Notes: generated by a model from the sequence alone, not told the origin. A stretch of DNA of 11,130 nucleotides from Gammaproteobacteria bacterium UBA4475 (GCA_002389265.1 DGOD01000382.1:4049-15178), one strand, 5' to 3'. Numbered from the stretch's first letter, positions 1 to 6,401 are shown. Translations and numbers: made by a program.

Positions 1-365
1 CAATGGTCTTCCTCGGGGTGAAACTGCTCCATCTCGCCCAACATGCCGAACAGGTCTGCATGCAAGGCCGCGTCAACGGTCTCCACCATCAAGGCGCCGA
101 TCGGTTCCAGGTCGGGGTGCACGCCCGGCGGCACCCACAAGGCAACGCCCGAAAAACCCGGCGCCAGGTAAGCACTTCCATGGTCAAAGGCCTTACCACC
201 CATGGCATTCGCCACTTGCCGAATGCCTGTCAGGTACTCCTTGGCACGGGGCCAACAGAAGCGCAACACGGGGTCGTTGATAAACGCAACCTCAATGGTC
301 GATAGCACCCACTCGCGCTCGTTAGGCGCCGCAGCGCGAACTTCAGGGGGTGATAACTCGGTCAT
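1..365 (-). CDS. GNAT family N-acetyltransferase, C-terminus beyond the window
   Basis: Only the first 121 codons are inside the window; the gene continues off the left edge. Translation from the ATG at 365-363 gives MTELSPPEVRAAAPNEREWV, then a patch with W/P-rich segments including PGVHPD and, at the edge, FHPEED. That layout is familiar from a family of about 200-residue GNAT acetyltransferases, which move an acetyl group from acetyl-CoA to an amine. The acetyl-CoA-binding motif A lies in the missing part, so the assignment rests on the N-terminal half only and the substrate is unknown. AAGGGA at 378-373 sits 7 nt before the ATG and supports this start. It lies 81 bp downstream of the MBL gene on the same strand and could be co-transcribed with it. 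Confidence 0.72.
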   Translation of the reverse strand, partial: MTELSPPEVRAAAPNEREWVLSTIEVAFINDPVLRFCWPRAKEYLTGIRQVANAMGGKAFDHGSAYLAPGFSGVALWVPPGVHPDLEPIGALMVETVDAALHADLFGMLGEMEQFHPEEDH

Positions 366-378
366 ACTTATATCCCTT

Positions 379-393
379 GCGCGCTTAGCGCGC
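379..393 (-). repeat. GCGCGC-TTA-GCGCGC inverted repeat next to the GNAT ribosome-binding site
   Basis: Two perfect 6-bp arms (379-384 and 388-393) with a 3-nt loop sit directly upstream of the AAGGGA ribosome-binding site of the GNAT gene on the minus strand. The arms are also a short direct repeat. In RNA this would form a very GC-rich hairpin in the leader; as DNA it could be a small operator. No T-run follows, so it is not a terminator. Confidence 0.4.
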
Positions 394-446
394 TTCGTAT
401 CAGTGTCTTCATTGAATGTTAGCAACGCTCATCCATTGCCGCGGGG

Positions 447-1400
447 CTAATCCACCACTTTGTGGGTCAGACTAAGGTAAGCACGATTGATAAAACGCTC
501 ATTGTCACCCATTTTGCCGTCGTAGTCTGCCGTCACCTTGGCGGCAATCACGTCTTCGAGGCTAGCGCCCGCCTGGATGAGGACCCACATGCGGTCACGC
601 AAGGTGCTTAGCATGGCAATGTAATCTGCCAGGCCCTGGTAGTCTGTCACCGGACCATGACCCGGAATCACCACGGTGTTTTTGTCGATTTGCTTGAGGG
701 TTTCTGCGCAAAAATGAATGATCCCGTCGAGGGTGCCGCCGTTGCCCGCATCAATAAAGGGATACCCCGCATTGTTGAAGACATCGCCCAGGTGCACCGC
801 ATTGCTGCCGCGAAAGATCACGGCGGTGTCGCCGGTGGTGTGCGCGGGACCAAAGTGCATCAGGTCGATACGCTGACCATTTAAGTGGAACTGCATGGTG
901 TCGTCATAGGTAATATCTGGCCAGGCGCTCTCGGGGTAGGCTTTCTGGTCGTAGGCAATGTTCACCAGATTGACAATATGGTCTTGCTGCATCATCTCTC
1001 GAGAATTTTGCTGGGCGATCAGCCAGGTGCCATCGGCACCTAGCACCCGATTGCCTTCGGCATGATCGAAATGCCAGTGGGTGTTGACGGCGAAATCGAC
1101 TTTTTGACCTCCTAGCTCACCGATCGCCGCGCGAATTTTGGGGACTAACTCGGGAAACTGATCATCGACGATAAACACGCCATCTTTACCCAGGCTGACA
1201 CCGATATTGCCGCCAGCACCAAACAACACATACAGATTAGCATCGATTTTTTCGGTGGTGATCTGGGTGCCGGCAAAGTCCCAGCCAAAGGCTTCTGCCA
1301 GCGCGTCCAGCTTCTCAGGTTCCAGTACCGGCGGCGCATTATGCGCAAGGGCAGATGACGCGAGCAGCCATGACAGTAAACACACAATCGACTTATACAC
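447..1400 (-). CDS. Exported MBL-fold metallo-hydrolase
   Basis: A 317-residue zinc-dependent hydrolase of the metallo-beta-lactamase superfamily, probably periplasmic. The signature HWHFDH is at residues 108-113, giving His108, His110, Asp112 and His113. The other expected ligands are His187 (GPAHTTGD), Asp206 (HLGDVF) and His248 (IPGHGP), so the dinuclear site looks complete. The first 19 residues (hydrophobic core, ASSALA end) form a signal peptide with likely cleavage before HNAPP. The GTG at 1400 is chosen because AGAGGA lies 7 nt upstream and the signal peptide then begins properly; a TTG at 1445 would add 15 residues ahead of the signal peptide. Substrate is unknown: the family includes lactamases, glyoxalases and lactonases, and nothing here proves antibiotic resistance or quorum quenching. 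Confidence 0.88.
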   Translation of the reverse strand: MYKSIVCLLSWLLASSALAHNAPPVLEPEKLDALAEAFGWDFAGTQITTEKIDANLYVLFGAGGNIGVSLGKDGVFIVDDQFPELVPKIRAAIGELGGQKVDFAVNTHWHFDHAEGNRVLGADGTWLIAQQNSREMMQQDHIVNLVNIAYDQKAYPESAWPDITYDDTMQFHLNGQRIDLMHFGPAHTTGDTAVIFRGSNAVHLGDVFNNAGYPFIDAGNGGTLDGIIHFCAETLKQIDKNTVVIPGHGPVTDYQGLADYIAMLSTLRDRMWVLIQAGASLEDVIAAKVTADYDGKMGDNERFINRAYLSLTHKVVD

Positions 1401-1407
1401 AGGATTA

Positions 1408-1413
1408 TCCTCT
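1408..1413 (-). promoter_or_regulatory. Shine-Dalgarno site fixing the GTG start of the MBL hydrolase
   Basis: AGAGGA on the minus strand, 7 nt before the GTG at 1400-1398. The upstream TTG at 1445 has no comparable site. Confidence 0.6.
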
Positions 1414-1475
1414 GATGTGGGTTGCAGATAATGGCTCGACGCCAAGCAAGCGCCGACCAGGGTTCACGAGATCAT

Positions 1476-1516
1476 AGCCTTGGTGGGCAAGGATAAACAG
1501 GCCACCAAGGCTTTTT
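1476..1516 (+). terminator. Rho-independent terminator-like hairpin with no obvious gene before it
   Basis: A perfect 11-bp stem, AGCCTTGGTGG (1476-1486) with CCACCAAGGCT (1502-1512), encloses a 15-nt loop. Five T's run through 1512-1516 at the foot of the stem. On the plus strand this is a textbook intrinsic terminator; on the minus strand no T-run follows. The gene to its left is on the minus strand, so no annotated plus-strand gene ends here. It may stop an antisense or small transcript, or be a leader structure of the MBL gene. Confidence 0.6.
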
Positions 1517-1582
1517 CTGCTGGTGCAACAACCATTGCGCCCGGATACTTCAGCACGTCTCAGGACGTTCGCATTCAATTTT

Positions 1583-1670
1583 GACCTAGTGGTCGCCCTG
1601 GTCTAGTGGTACCTTTGGCCTAATAATAACTTTGGTCTATGGTATTTTCGGGCCTAGCTATTTAGGCCTT
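1583..1670. repeat. Degenerate tandem repeat, 17-bp period, five units
   Basis: The hexamer G(A/G)(C/T)CTA recurs at 1583, 1600, 1617, 1634 and 1651, every 17 bp exactly, in the forms GACCTA, GGTCTA, GGCCTA, GGTCTA and GGCCTA. A sixth partial copy (GGTCTT) begins at 1671 after a 20-bp step. Neighbouring units share more than the hexamer: units 1 and 2 both continue GTGGT, and units 2 and 3 both end in CTTT. The last unit also forms an inverted repeat, GGCCTA (1651-1656) with TAGGCC (1663-1668). It might be a protein-binding array or an eroded minisatellite. No coding role is seen. Confidence 0.72.
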
Positions 1671-1768
1671 GGTCTTGCCAGAATCGGCTGAAAGCAAATG
1701 CCCCGTTTCACGGGCACCCTCAGCGCGGGCGTGGCCGTACGTTAAGTCACATGCTGCAGGTAAATATC

Positions 1769-2029
1769 ATGACAACATTTCTACAAAAATGGGTGGTATT
1801 CACCGCCCTAGCAGCGCTAGTCGCGTGCACCACAACAGACTCCGATTCAAACGCACTAAAGCGCCCCCGCTATGCCTTAAGTGACTTCTCTGGTGGCTAT
1901 ATCGTTGATTGTGACCGCTTGGCGGTGACTTTTGGTACCTTACGGGACTTCTACAATAGCGATGGCACTCAGAAAACTCAGCGACAGGTTTGCCGAGAAT
2001 ATAATCCCGGCAGCCGCATTCGGCGTTAA
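1769..2029 (+). CDS. Small predicted lipoprotein, function unknown
   Basis: An 86-residue product with a hydrophobic N-terminus ending in the lipobox L-V-A-C (Cys20), followed by a polar TTTDSDSN linker. It is therefore likely lipid-anchored after signal peptidase II cleavage. Asp at +3 of the mature chain is absent (it begins CTTTDS), so outer-membrane sorting is plausible. The mature 67 residues contain two more cysteines (Cys48, Cys75) that could form a disulfide, and a basic C-terminus ending RIRR. I do not recognise a family. The ATG at 1769 is preferred over the one at 1751 because it places the signal peptide correctly and has AGGT about 10 nt upstream. It faces the two-TM protein at 2092-2400. 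Confidence 0.62.
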   Translation: MTTFLQKWVVFTALAALVACTTTDSDSNALKRPRYALSDFSGGYIVDCDRLAVTFGTLRDFYNSDGTQKTQRQVCREYNPGSRIRR

Positions 2030-2041
2030 TTCGGCAGCACG

Positions 2042-2081
2042 ACAAGCATTACAGTTAAATTTCAACTGGCTTTTTGCTTGT
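2042..2081. terminator. Possible terminator between convergent genes
   Basis: In the 62-bp gap between the convergent genes lie two nested inverted repeats: outer ACAAGC (2042-2047) with GCTTGT (2076-2081), and inner CAGTT (2052-2056) with AACTG (2064-2068). The inner stem is followed by GGC and five T's (2071-2075), which fits plus-strand termination, but the stem is short and AT-rich. Position favours a terminator; the structure is only moderate. Confidence 0.35.
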
Positions 2082-2091
2082 TATGGCGCCT

Positions 2092-2400
2092 CTAACCAAA
2101 CTTGAAATACGCAATACCCAACCCTAACACCTGCACCACATAGGCTAAAAATTGATAGCCTGCGGCGCGGTGCCGAACTGCCAGTTGACGCACCGTTGGG
2201 TTGGTCATGCCGCGCAACATATCACTGTGTTTGGGCGAGACGAAGACCATCGGAATTTTCAACCAGGCCGGCGATCCGAGCTTTTCCCAAATCGCCGGTT
2301 CAAGGGTTCTTACAGACTGATAATACTGATACTCAGCAACCACTGAGCGCAGCATCAGTAGCAGCCAGACTAGTAATGCAATTGCGACCAATAAGCGCAT
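2092..2400 (-). CDS. Small two-TM protein, UspB-like architecture
   Basis: A 102-residue protein with a hydrophobic segment at about residues 2-22, a polar middle rich in charged residues (about 23-80), and a second hydrophobic segment at about 82-100. This TM-soluble-TM layout and length match the UspB-type small inner-membrane proteins. The resemblance is in architecture and in the middle motif with F-V-S-P-K rather than in a proven alignment, so I give no symbol. Start: the ATG at 2400 places the first TM at the very N-terminus; the upstream site is weak (GGA about 11 nt before). No partner gene is apparent; it looks monocistronic. Confidence 0.6.
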   Translation of the reverse strand: MRLLVAIALLVWLLLMLRSVVAEYQYYQSVRTLEPAIWEKLGSPAWLKIPMVFVSPKHSDMLRGMTNPTVRQLAVRHRAAGYQFLAYVVQVLGLGIAYFKFG

Positions 2401-2727
2401 TCAAAAATATTCCACACTGCATTGCGATCATTGCCGGGTTAACAAAAGCAGATTGAAAACCAGGGCTAAAAAGTCGGGCTACAAGCAGCATAAATCGATT
2501 AAACTCTCAGCAAACTACTTTGAGACCAGTGGCGGTCAAAGGCCGATGGGCCACAGTGATCGCAGCCTCGCGTAAAAAACCCAGCCGATCCAACACCCTG
2601 ACTACGGGGCGCACCCCAGGCATTGATCGCGGCAGTGCCGAAAAATTTTGAATCCGCTGGTTTTCTTAAGTTTTCGTTAAGTTTGGACCCCTATATTAGC
2701 AGCCTCAACTCATTGACGGATTCTTTG
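2401..2727. other. Intergenic region with the operon 1 promoter at its right end
   Basis: Divergent spacer between the two-TM protein (-) and the five-gene operon (+). Apart from the tandem half-site and -10-like element at 2665-2697 I see only short self-complementary runs: GGCC-GATG-GGCC at 2541-2552 and GGGG-CGCA-CCCC at 2606-2617. There is no convincing coding sequence. An open frame from a TTG at 2623 reads in frame into the hemolysin-family gene but runs across the putative promoter. Confidence 0.5.
2665..2697 (+). promoter_or_regulatory. PmrA/QseB-like tandem half-site with -10 element before operon 1
   Basis: CTTAAG (2665-2670), 5 bp, then GTTAAG (2676-2681): two direct half-sites with an 11-bp repeat, as expected for an OmpR-family dimer. 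It differs from the PmrA-type consensus YTTAAK-N5-YTTAAK only by G for Y at the first base of the second half. A -10-like TATATT lies at 2692-2697, 10 bp after the second half-site. Transcription would start near 2704, just before the ATG at 2728. The QseB-like regulator encoded at 7237-7893 is the obvious candidate ligand. Function is inferred from sequence only. Confidence 0.5.
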
Positions 2728-3450
2728 ATGCTGCAATCCATCTCAACCAGTTTACCGATAGCTGACTTACAGACGGCTAATTTACAGGCAGCGCCAACGG
2801 TGCCACTGACGGCGCCCGCAACCGATGGGCTGACGTTAAGCGCTCACGCTTTGGCAGACCCGGCACGGGCTGAGATTGAAGCCTTTATCCAACAGGGCTA
2901 TCAAAAAGCCTATGGCGCACAGATCAGCATCTCTATGCCTTGGTTACTGGCCATCAAAAATGGTCGACTGAAGGCCGCACTCGGCATGCGCAGCGCGCGC
3001 GAGGCCTTATTCGTCGAACAATATTTGACCGGCAGCATTGAGTCTCAGCCAGCACTGGTTGCCGAACGTGCGATGCGGGCCCAGATTATTGAGATTGGTT
3101 CGCTCTACAGCAACGCCCAGAAGTTTACGGCGCCCTTGTTTATGGTGACCGCCGCTTCCTTGTTTTATCTCGGCTATCGCCAGGTCGTGTTCGCGGCCAC
3201 CGAACGGGTGGCGCGTATCCTCAGCACCGCCGGAGTGGAACTGACTGTGTTAGGGGCCGCAGATCCTGCGCGATTAGCCGCCAGTACCGATCAATGGGGC
3301 AGCTACTACATGACCAACCCCCAAGTCTTAATGGTATCCCTGGCAGGGGTCATGACCATGATTGACCGAATCCCTGCCTACGGTCTGATGTTCGAGCAAT
3401 TCTCCGCCCAGATCGCCGGTGTTTGCCAGACGATGGAGACACTGCGATGA
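2728..3450 (+). CDS. Thermostable hemolysin family protein (autoinducer-synthase/GNAT-like fold)
   Basis: A 240-residue product. After a low-complexity N-terminus (about 1-43) comes the core of the thermostable-hemolysin family (Pfam T_hemolysin): RAEIEAF at 47-53, YGA at 62-64, ALGMRSA at 84-90, EALFVEQYL at 92-100, EIG at 122-124, and WGSYY at 190-194. The family is named after a Vibrio protein, but its fold relates to GNAT and LuxI-type autoinducer synthases, so acyl transfer is a more likely job here than lysis. I prefer the ATG at 2728, downstream of the putative promoter, over a TTG at 2623 that would place 35 residues across that promoter; its ACGGA site is weak. The stop overlaps the next start (ATGA), so this gene heads a five-gene operon. 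Confidence 0.82.
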   Translation: MLQSISTSLPIADLQTANLQAAPTVPLTAPATDGLTLSAHALADPARAEIEAFIQQGYQKAYGAQISISMPWLLAIKNGRLKAALGMRSAREALFVEQYLTGSIESQPALVAERAMRAQIIEIGSLYSNAQKFTAPLFMVTAASLFYLGYRQVVFAATERVARILSTAGVELTVLGAADPARLAASTDQWGSYYMTNPQVLMVSLAGVMTMIDRIPAYGLMFEQFSAQIAGVCQTMETLR

Positions 3451-4925
3451 TCCTTACACGACTCAAACACCACGTTGCCGCAGGCCTTGCTGAACGCGTA
3501 GCGCTGTGCGGTGATGCTGGTGAGATGACCTATGCCCAGTTGGTACAGCAAGTTGAGTACCTCGCAAGCTGGCTGCAGGCACACAATGTCAGGTCTCTGG
3601 CATTGCACTGGGAGAACTCACCCGCGTGGGTGGTCGTAGATCTCGCCTGCCAAGCAGCAGCGGTTATCTTTACACCGATACCGACATTTTTCACCCAAAG
3701 CCAGATCGATCATTTGTTGGCAGAATTGCAGCCCGATATGGTGCTGGGCAATACGGTGCCGCCCCATGGAAAATCAGTTGGCGATGCACTGCCTAGCATC
3801 AACGCCTATCAACTGGCGGTCACAGCCGAGGTTCTGTTACCCCCGAAAACCAGTAAAGTGACCTTTACATCAGGCTCTACGGGCGCGCCGAAGGGCGTTT
3901 GTCTGAGTGTTGATAACCAGCTGGCGGTGGTGCACTCGTTGATTGATGTGATCGCCCTGCCTGCGCCGCGACATCTTTGTCTGTTACCCTTGGCAACGCT
4001 GCTGGAAAACATCGCCGGTATCTATTGCCCCTTGATGCTGGGCGGCTGTATTCACCTGGTGTCTGATCAGGGTCGCGGCTTTAGTGGCAGCCGTTTGACC
4101 GATCCTATGGCCTTGCTCGGCGCCATCACCAAGGCTGAACCGGAAACCCTGATTCTCGTGCCAGAGTTGCTACAACTGCTGGTGATTGCCTCAGGCATGG
4201 GCTGGCAGGCGCCTGCTTCCTTGCGTTTCATCGCCGTTGGCGGCAGCAAGGTCGCCCCCGCGCTGCTGGCTCGGGCTCGCGCCTTGGGTTTACCTGTGCA
4301 TCAGGGTTACGGCATCTCGGAATGCGCATCGGTCGTGAGCCTGGCCACCGCGGACAACAGTCACGCCGACAGTGTTGGTCGAATTCTGCCCCACTTGACC
4401 GTAACGATCATTGACTCGGAGCTGGTGGTATCGGGCAATACCTTCCTGGGCTATATCAATCAGCCTGAAAGCTGGGCTGCGCCGTGCGTCTACACCGGCG
4501 ATATTGCCGAGATGCGTGGCGACGAATTGTTTATCAACGGTCGCTTGAAGAACGTCTTGATCAATTCCTTTGGCCGCAACTTGTCGCCCGAGTGGGTCGA
4601 GGCAGAACTGATGGCCACCGGCTTGTTTCAACAGGCGGTCGTGGTTGGTGACAGCCGGCCCTATTGCATTGGCTTGCTGGCGCCTTTTGCCGCGGACACC
4701 ACGGCGGAACAGATAGCGCAGGCCTTAGGGGCGGCTAACACTAACCTGCCCGACTACGCCCAAGTCCACCACTACATCAAACTTGCCGAGCCATTGAGCT
4801 TTGACGCGGGTTTGATGACCGCCAATGGGCGTCCCCAGCGCGAACCTATTCTCACCCACTTCCAGCAAGACATAGACCAGGTTTATGCCAGCAATGCTGA
4901 CCATCCACAGGAGCAAATACGATGA
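3447..4925 (+). CDS. AMP-binding acyl/aryl-activating enzyme with Arg at the A10 lysine position
   Basis: A 492-residue member of the adenylate-forming (ANL) superfamily. The P-loop motif A3 is FTSGSTGAPKG (140-150), A5 is YGISE (288-292), A7 is YTGD (349-352), and A8/hinge is NGRLKNVLI...SP..VE (364-385). The usual C-terminal NGK/TGK catalytic lysine is replaced: the sequence reads NGRPQRE with Arg462. Family knowledge says that lysine aligns the carboxylate and ATP during adenylation, so activity may be altered. Substrate cannot be read from the sequence; a fatty or other carboxylic acid that feeds the preceding transferase-like protein is likely. The ATG at 3447 overlaps the upstream stop by 4 bp and has GGAG at 3435-3438, 8 nt before it. 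Confidence 0.88.
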   Translation: MILTRLKHHVAAGLAERVALCGDAGEMTYAQLVQQVEYLASWLQAHNVRSLALHWENSPAWVVVDLACQAAAVIFTPIPTFFTQSQIDHLLAELQPDMVLGNTVPPHGKSVGDALPSINAYQLAVTAEVLLPPKTSKVTFTSGSTGAPKGVCLSVDNQLAVVHSLIDVIALPAPRHLCLLPLATLLENIAGIYCPLMLGGCIHLVSDQGRGFSGSRLTDPMALLGAITKAEPETLILVPELLQLLVIASGMGWQAPASLRFIAVGGSKVAPALLARARALGLPVHQGYGISECASVVSLATADNSHADSVGRILPHLTVTIIDSELVVSGNTFLGYINQPESWAAPCVYTGDIAEMRGDELFINGRLKNVLINSFGRNLSPEWVEAELMATGLFQQAVVVGDSRPYCIGLLAPFAADTTAEQIAQALGAANTNLPDYAQVHHYIKLAEPLSFDAGLMTANGRPQREPILTHFQQDIDQVYASNADHPQEQIR

Positions 4926-5593
4926 GCCTATACCAACGCTTACTCACAGAAACCGCAGCTGACCGCGATTATCTTTTATCGGCACCGATCGTCGCCCGTT
5001 GTTTCACCGGCGACATCAGCGTCGACAATTATGTCGCCTTTCTGACCCAGGCTTATCACCACGTCAAGCACACGGTACCGCTGTTGATGAATGTCGGGGC
5101 GCGCCTGCCGGAAAGCAAGGAATGGTTGCGAGAGGCAGTCGCCGAATATATCGACGATGAAATGGGCCACCAGGAATGGGTGTTGAATGATGTTCAGTGC
5201 AGCGGTGGCGATAAAGACCTGGCTCGCCAGAGTCGCCCCTATTTTGCTACCGAACTGATGGTTGCCTACGCTTACGACTTGATTAACCGGATCAACCCGC
5301 TGGGTTTCTTCGGCATGGTACACGTGCTCGAAGGTACCAGCATCGCCATGGCCGATGCCGCCGCAGATGCCATCCAGAAGGCCCTGAATTTGCCAGATAG
5401 CGCCTTTAGCTACTTACGCAGCCACGGCGCCCTAGACCAGGAACACGTCAAATTTTTCGAAGGCCTGATGGATAGAATCACAGACCCTGCGGAACAAGAT
5501 CTGATTGTCTCCAGCGCCAGTCGCTTCTACCGACTCTATGGTGATATCTATCGGTCACTGGATGAGACCAGCAGCCTTGAGCAGGCAGCCTGA
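4922..5593 (+). CDS. Heme-oxygenase-like putative diiron oxidase (iron-containing redox enzyme family)
   Basis: A 223-residue all-helical protein of the TenA/heme-oxygenase-like superfamily. Candidate metal ligands are spaced as in heme-oxygenase-like diiron oxidases: E80-x-x-H83 (DDEMGHQEW), E137 (VLEGTS), and H168-x3-D172-x2-H175 in the late helix. The first-helix ligand is less clear; YHHVKH (45-50) offers His46, His47 and His50 instead of the usual Glu. Known members cleave or oxidise fatty acids or amino-acid derivatives (UndA and SznF are examples), so an oxidative step on the activated or transferred substrate is likely. The start overlaps the ligase stop by 4 bp (ATGA). It could be mis-annotated as TenA; the ligand pattern argues against thiaminase. 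Confidence 0.8.
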   Translation: MSLYQRLLTETAADRDYLLSAPIVARCFTGDISVDNYVAFLTQAYHHVKHTVPLLMNVGARLPESKEWLREAVAEYIDDEMGHQEWVLNDVQCSGGDKDLARQSRPYFATELMVAYAYDLINRINPLGFFGMVHVLEGTSIAMADAAADAIQKALNLPDSAFSYLRSHGALDQEHVKFFEGLMDRITDPAEQDLIVSSASRFYRLYGDIYRSLDETSSLEQAA

Positions 5594-5594
5594 C

Positions 5595-6401
5595 GTGCAA
5601 CCTGGCGTACGGCCTCGCATTCAGCGCTGTTTGCTGACGGGCGCGTCCGGAGGTATCGGCGCGGCACTTGCGCAGGTGCTTGCGGAGCAGGGTATCACAC
5701 TGATTCTGCAAGGCCGAGAATTGACCAAGCTCGAGGCGCTGCAACAACGCTTACCCGGCCAGCACGAACTGGTAGTGGCTGACCTGACGCTGGCCGAAGA
5801 GCGGCAACGGTTGCTGACCCAGGCTTTCGCCTCAGGTCACATCGACTGCTTGATTAACAATGCTGGTGCGTCAGCGTTTAGCGACTTCACTGCATTGCCG
5901 CCTGGCGACATCGAGGCGATGCTTGCACTGAACCTGACCGCCCCGATTCTGTTGACCCGTGCCTACCTGCAGCAGATGGCCGGCCGCACCACGACGGTAG
6001 TGAATGTCGGCTCGGTATTGGGCGCCATCGGCTTGCCAGGCTTTGGCGTGTATGCTGCCACCAAATTTGGTCTGCGAGGCTTTACTGAAGCCTTGATGCG
6101 TGAATATGCCGACACCGATACCCGCATTGCTTATTTTGCGCCCAGAACCACGGCCACCGAGAGCAACTCGGCCGCGGCTAATGCGATGAACACCGCCTTA
6201 GGCAATGCCGTTGACAGCCCCACCCAGGTTGCCGCGGCGTTTATGACTTGGCTCAACGGTCGTGCCCAGCGACGGACCGTGGGCTGGCCAGAAAAACTGT
6301 TAGTTCGACTCAATGGCTTGCTGCCCGAGCTCGTGGATCGCGTGCTCAAGGGCCAGTTGGCAGAGATTAAGAAACATACGGCTGCGGCCGCTCAGGAGTA
6401 A
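5595..6401 (+). CDS. Short-chain dehydrogenase/reductase (SDR)
   Basis: A classical SDR of 268 residues. The nucleotide-binding TGASGGIG is at 15-22, NNAG at 88-91, and the catalytic set is Ser140 (VGS), Tyr153 and Lys157 (YAATK), so an active NAD(P)(H)-dependent oxidoreductase is expected. The basic Arg41 just after the second strand hints at NADP. The GTG at 5595 is chosen: it lies one base after the upstream stop, has AGG at 5583-5585, and puts the Rossmann motif at the normal distance. An ATG at 5562, inside the previous gene, would add 11 residues. Within the operon it would reduce or oxidise the product of the diiron enzyme. The C-terminal tail (after about 230) is longer than the SDR core. 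Confidence 0.87.
   Translation: MQPGVRPRIQRCLLTGASGGIGAALAQVLAEQGITLILQGRELTKLEALQQRLPGQHELVVADLTLAEERQRLLTQAFASGHIDCLINNAGASAFSDFTALPPGDIEAMLALNLTAPILLTRAYLQQMAGRTTTVVNVGSVLGAIGLPGFGVYAATKFGLRGFTEALMREYADTDTRIAYFAPRTTATESNSAAANAMNTALGNAVDSPTQVAAAFMTWLNGRAQRRTVGWPEKLLVRLNGLLPELVDRVLKGQLAEIKKHTAAAAQE

Larger units (their letters stand above)
1401..1768. other. Gene-poor stretch with hairpin and 17-bp tandem repeat
   Basis: This is the 368-bp divergent region between the MBL hydrolase (-) and the small lipoprotein (+). No convincing coding sequence was found. It contains a strong plus-strand terminator-like hairpin at 1476-1516, a degenerate 17-bp-period repeat at 1583-1670, and a weaker hairpin TGCCC/GGGCA at 1699-1716. 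Promoters for both flanking genes should lie here, but I see no clear -35/-10 pair with good spacing. TTGACC at 1581-1586 is a good -35 match without a matching -10. Confidence 0.6.

Noticed and set aside
3..450. Plus-strand open frames over the left edge (3-305 and 202-450)
   Set aside because: The minus strand encodes a recognisable GNAT N-terminus with a good ribosome-binding site; the plus-strand frames have neither.
447..1400. Antibiotic-resistance beta-lactamase
   Set aside because: The zinc-ligand pattern is shared by the whole superfamily, and nothing in the sequence or neighbours points to beta-lactam hydrolysis.
1581..1609. Sigma-70 promoter with -35 TTGACC
   Set aside because: At 16-18 bp spacing the -10 position reads CTAGTG, TAGTGG or AGTGGT, which are poor matches, and the region is explained by the repeat units.
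1583..1620. tRNA-like stretch: GGTCTAGTGGT resembles a D-arm/A-box of tRNA genes
   Set aside because: No T-arm motif (GGTTCGAATCC-like), no anticodon stem and no acceptor pairing follow. The match comes from the 17-bp repeat unit.
1583..1670. CRISPR array
   Set aside because: The conserved part is only 6 bp with 11-bp linkers that also resemble each other. Direct repeats and spacers of CRISPR length are absent and there are no cas genes.
2623..2727. N-terminal extension of the hemolysin-family gene from TTG 2623
   Set aside because: It crosses the tandem half-site and -10-like element, has no Shine-Dalgarno site, and the added residues do not belong to the family core. A start at 2728 is preferred, though not proven.
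2728..3450. True hemolysin or toxin
   Set aside because: The family name is historical. No secretion signal or pore-forming segment is evident, and the operon context with activating and redox enzymes suits an acyltransferase-like role better.
4290..4631. 113-codon open frame on the minus strand inside the AMP-binding gene
   Set aside because: Fully inside a gene with all family motifs, no ribosome-binding site or recognisable domain; a shadow frame.
4976..5323. 115-codon open frame on the minus strand inside the diiron-oxidase gene
   Set aside because: Shadow of a gene with conserved ligand motifs; no domain seen.
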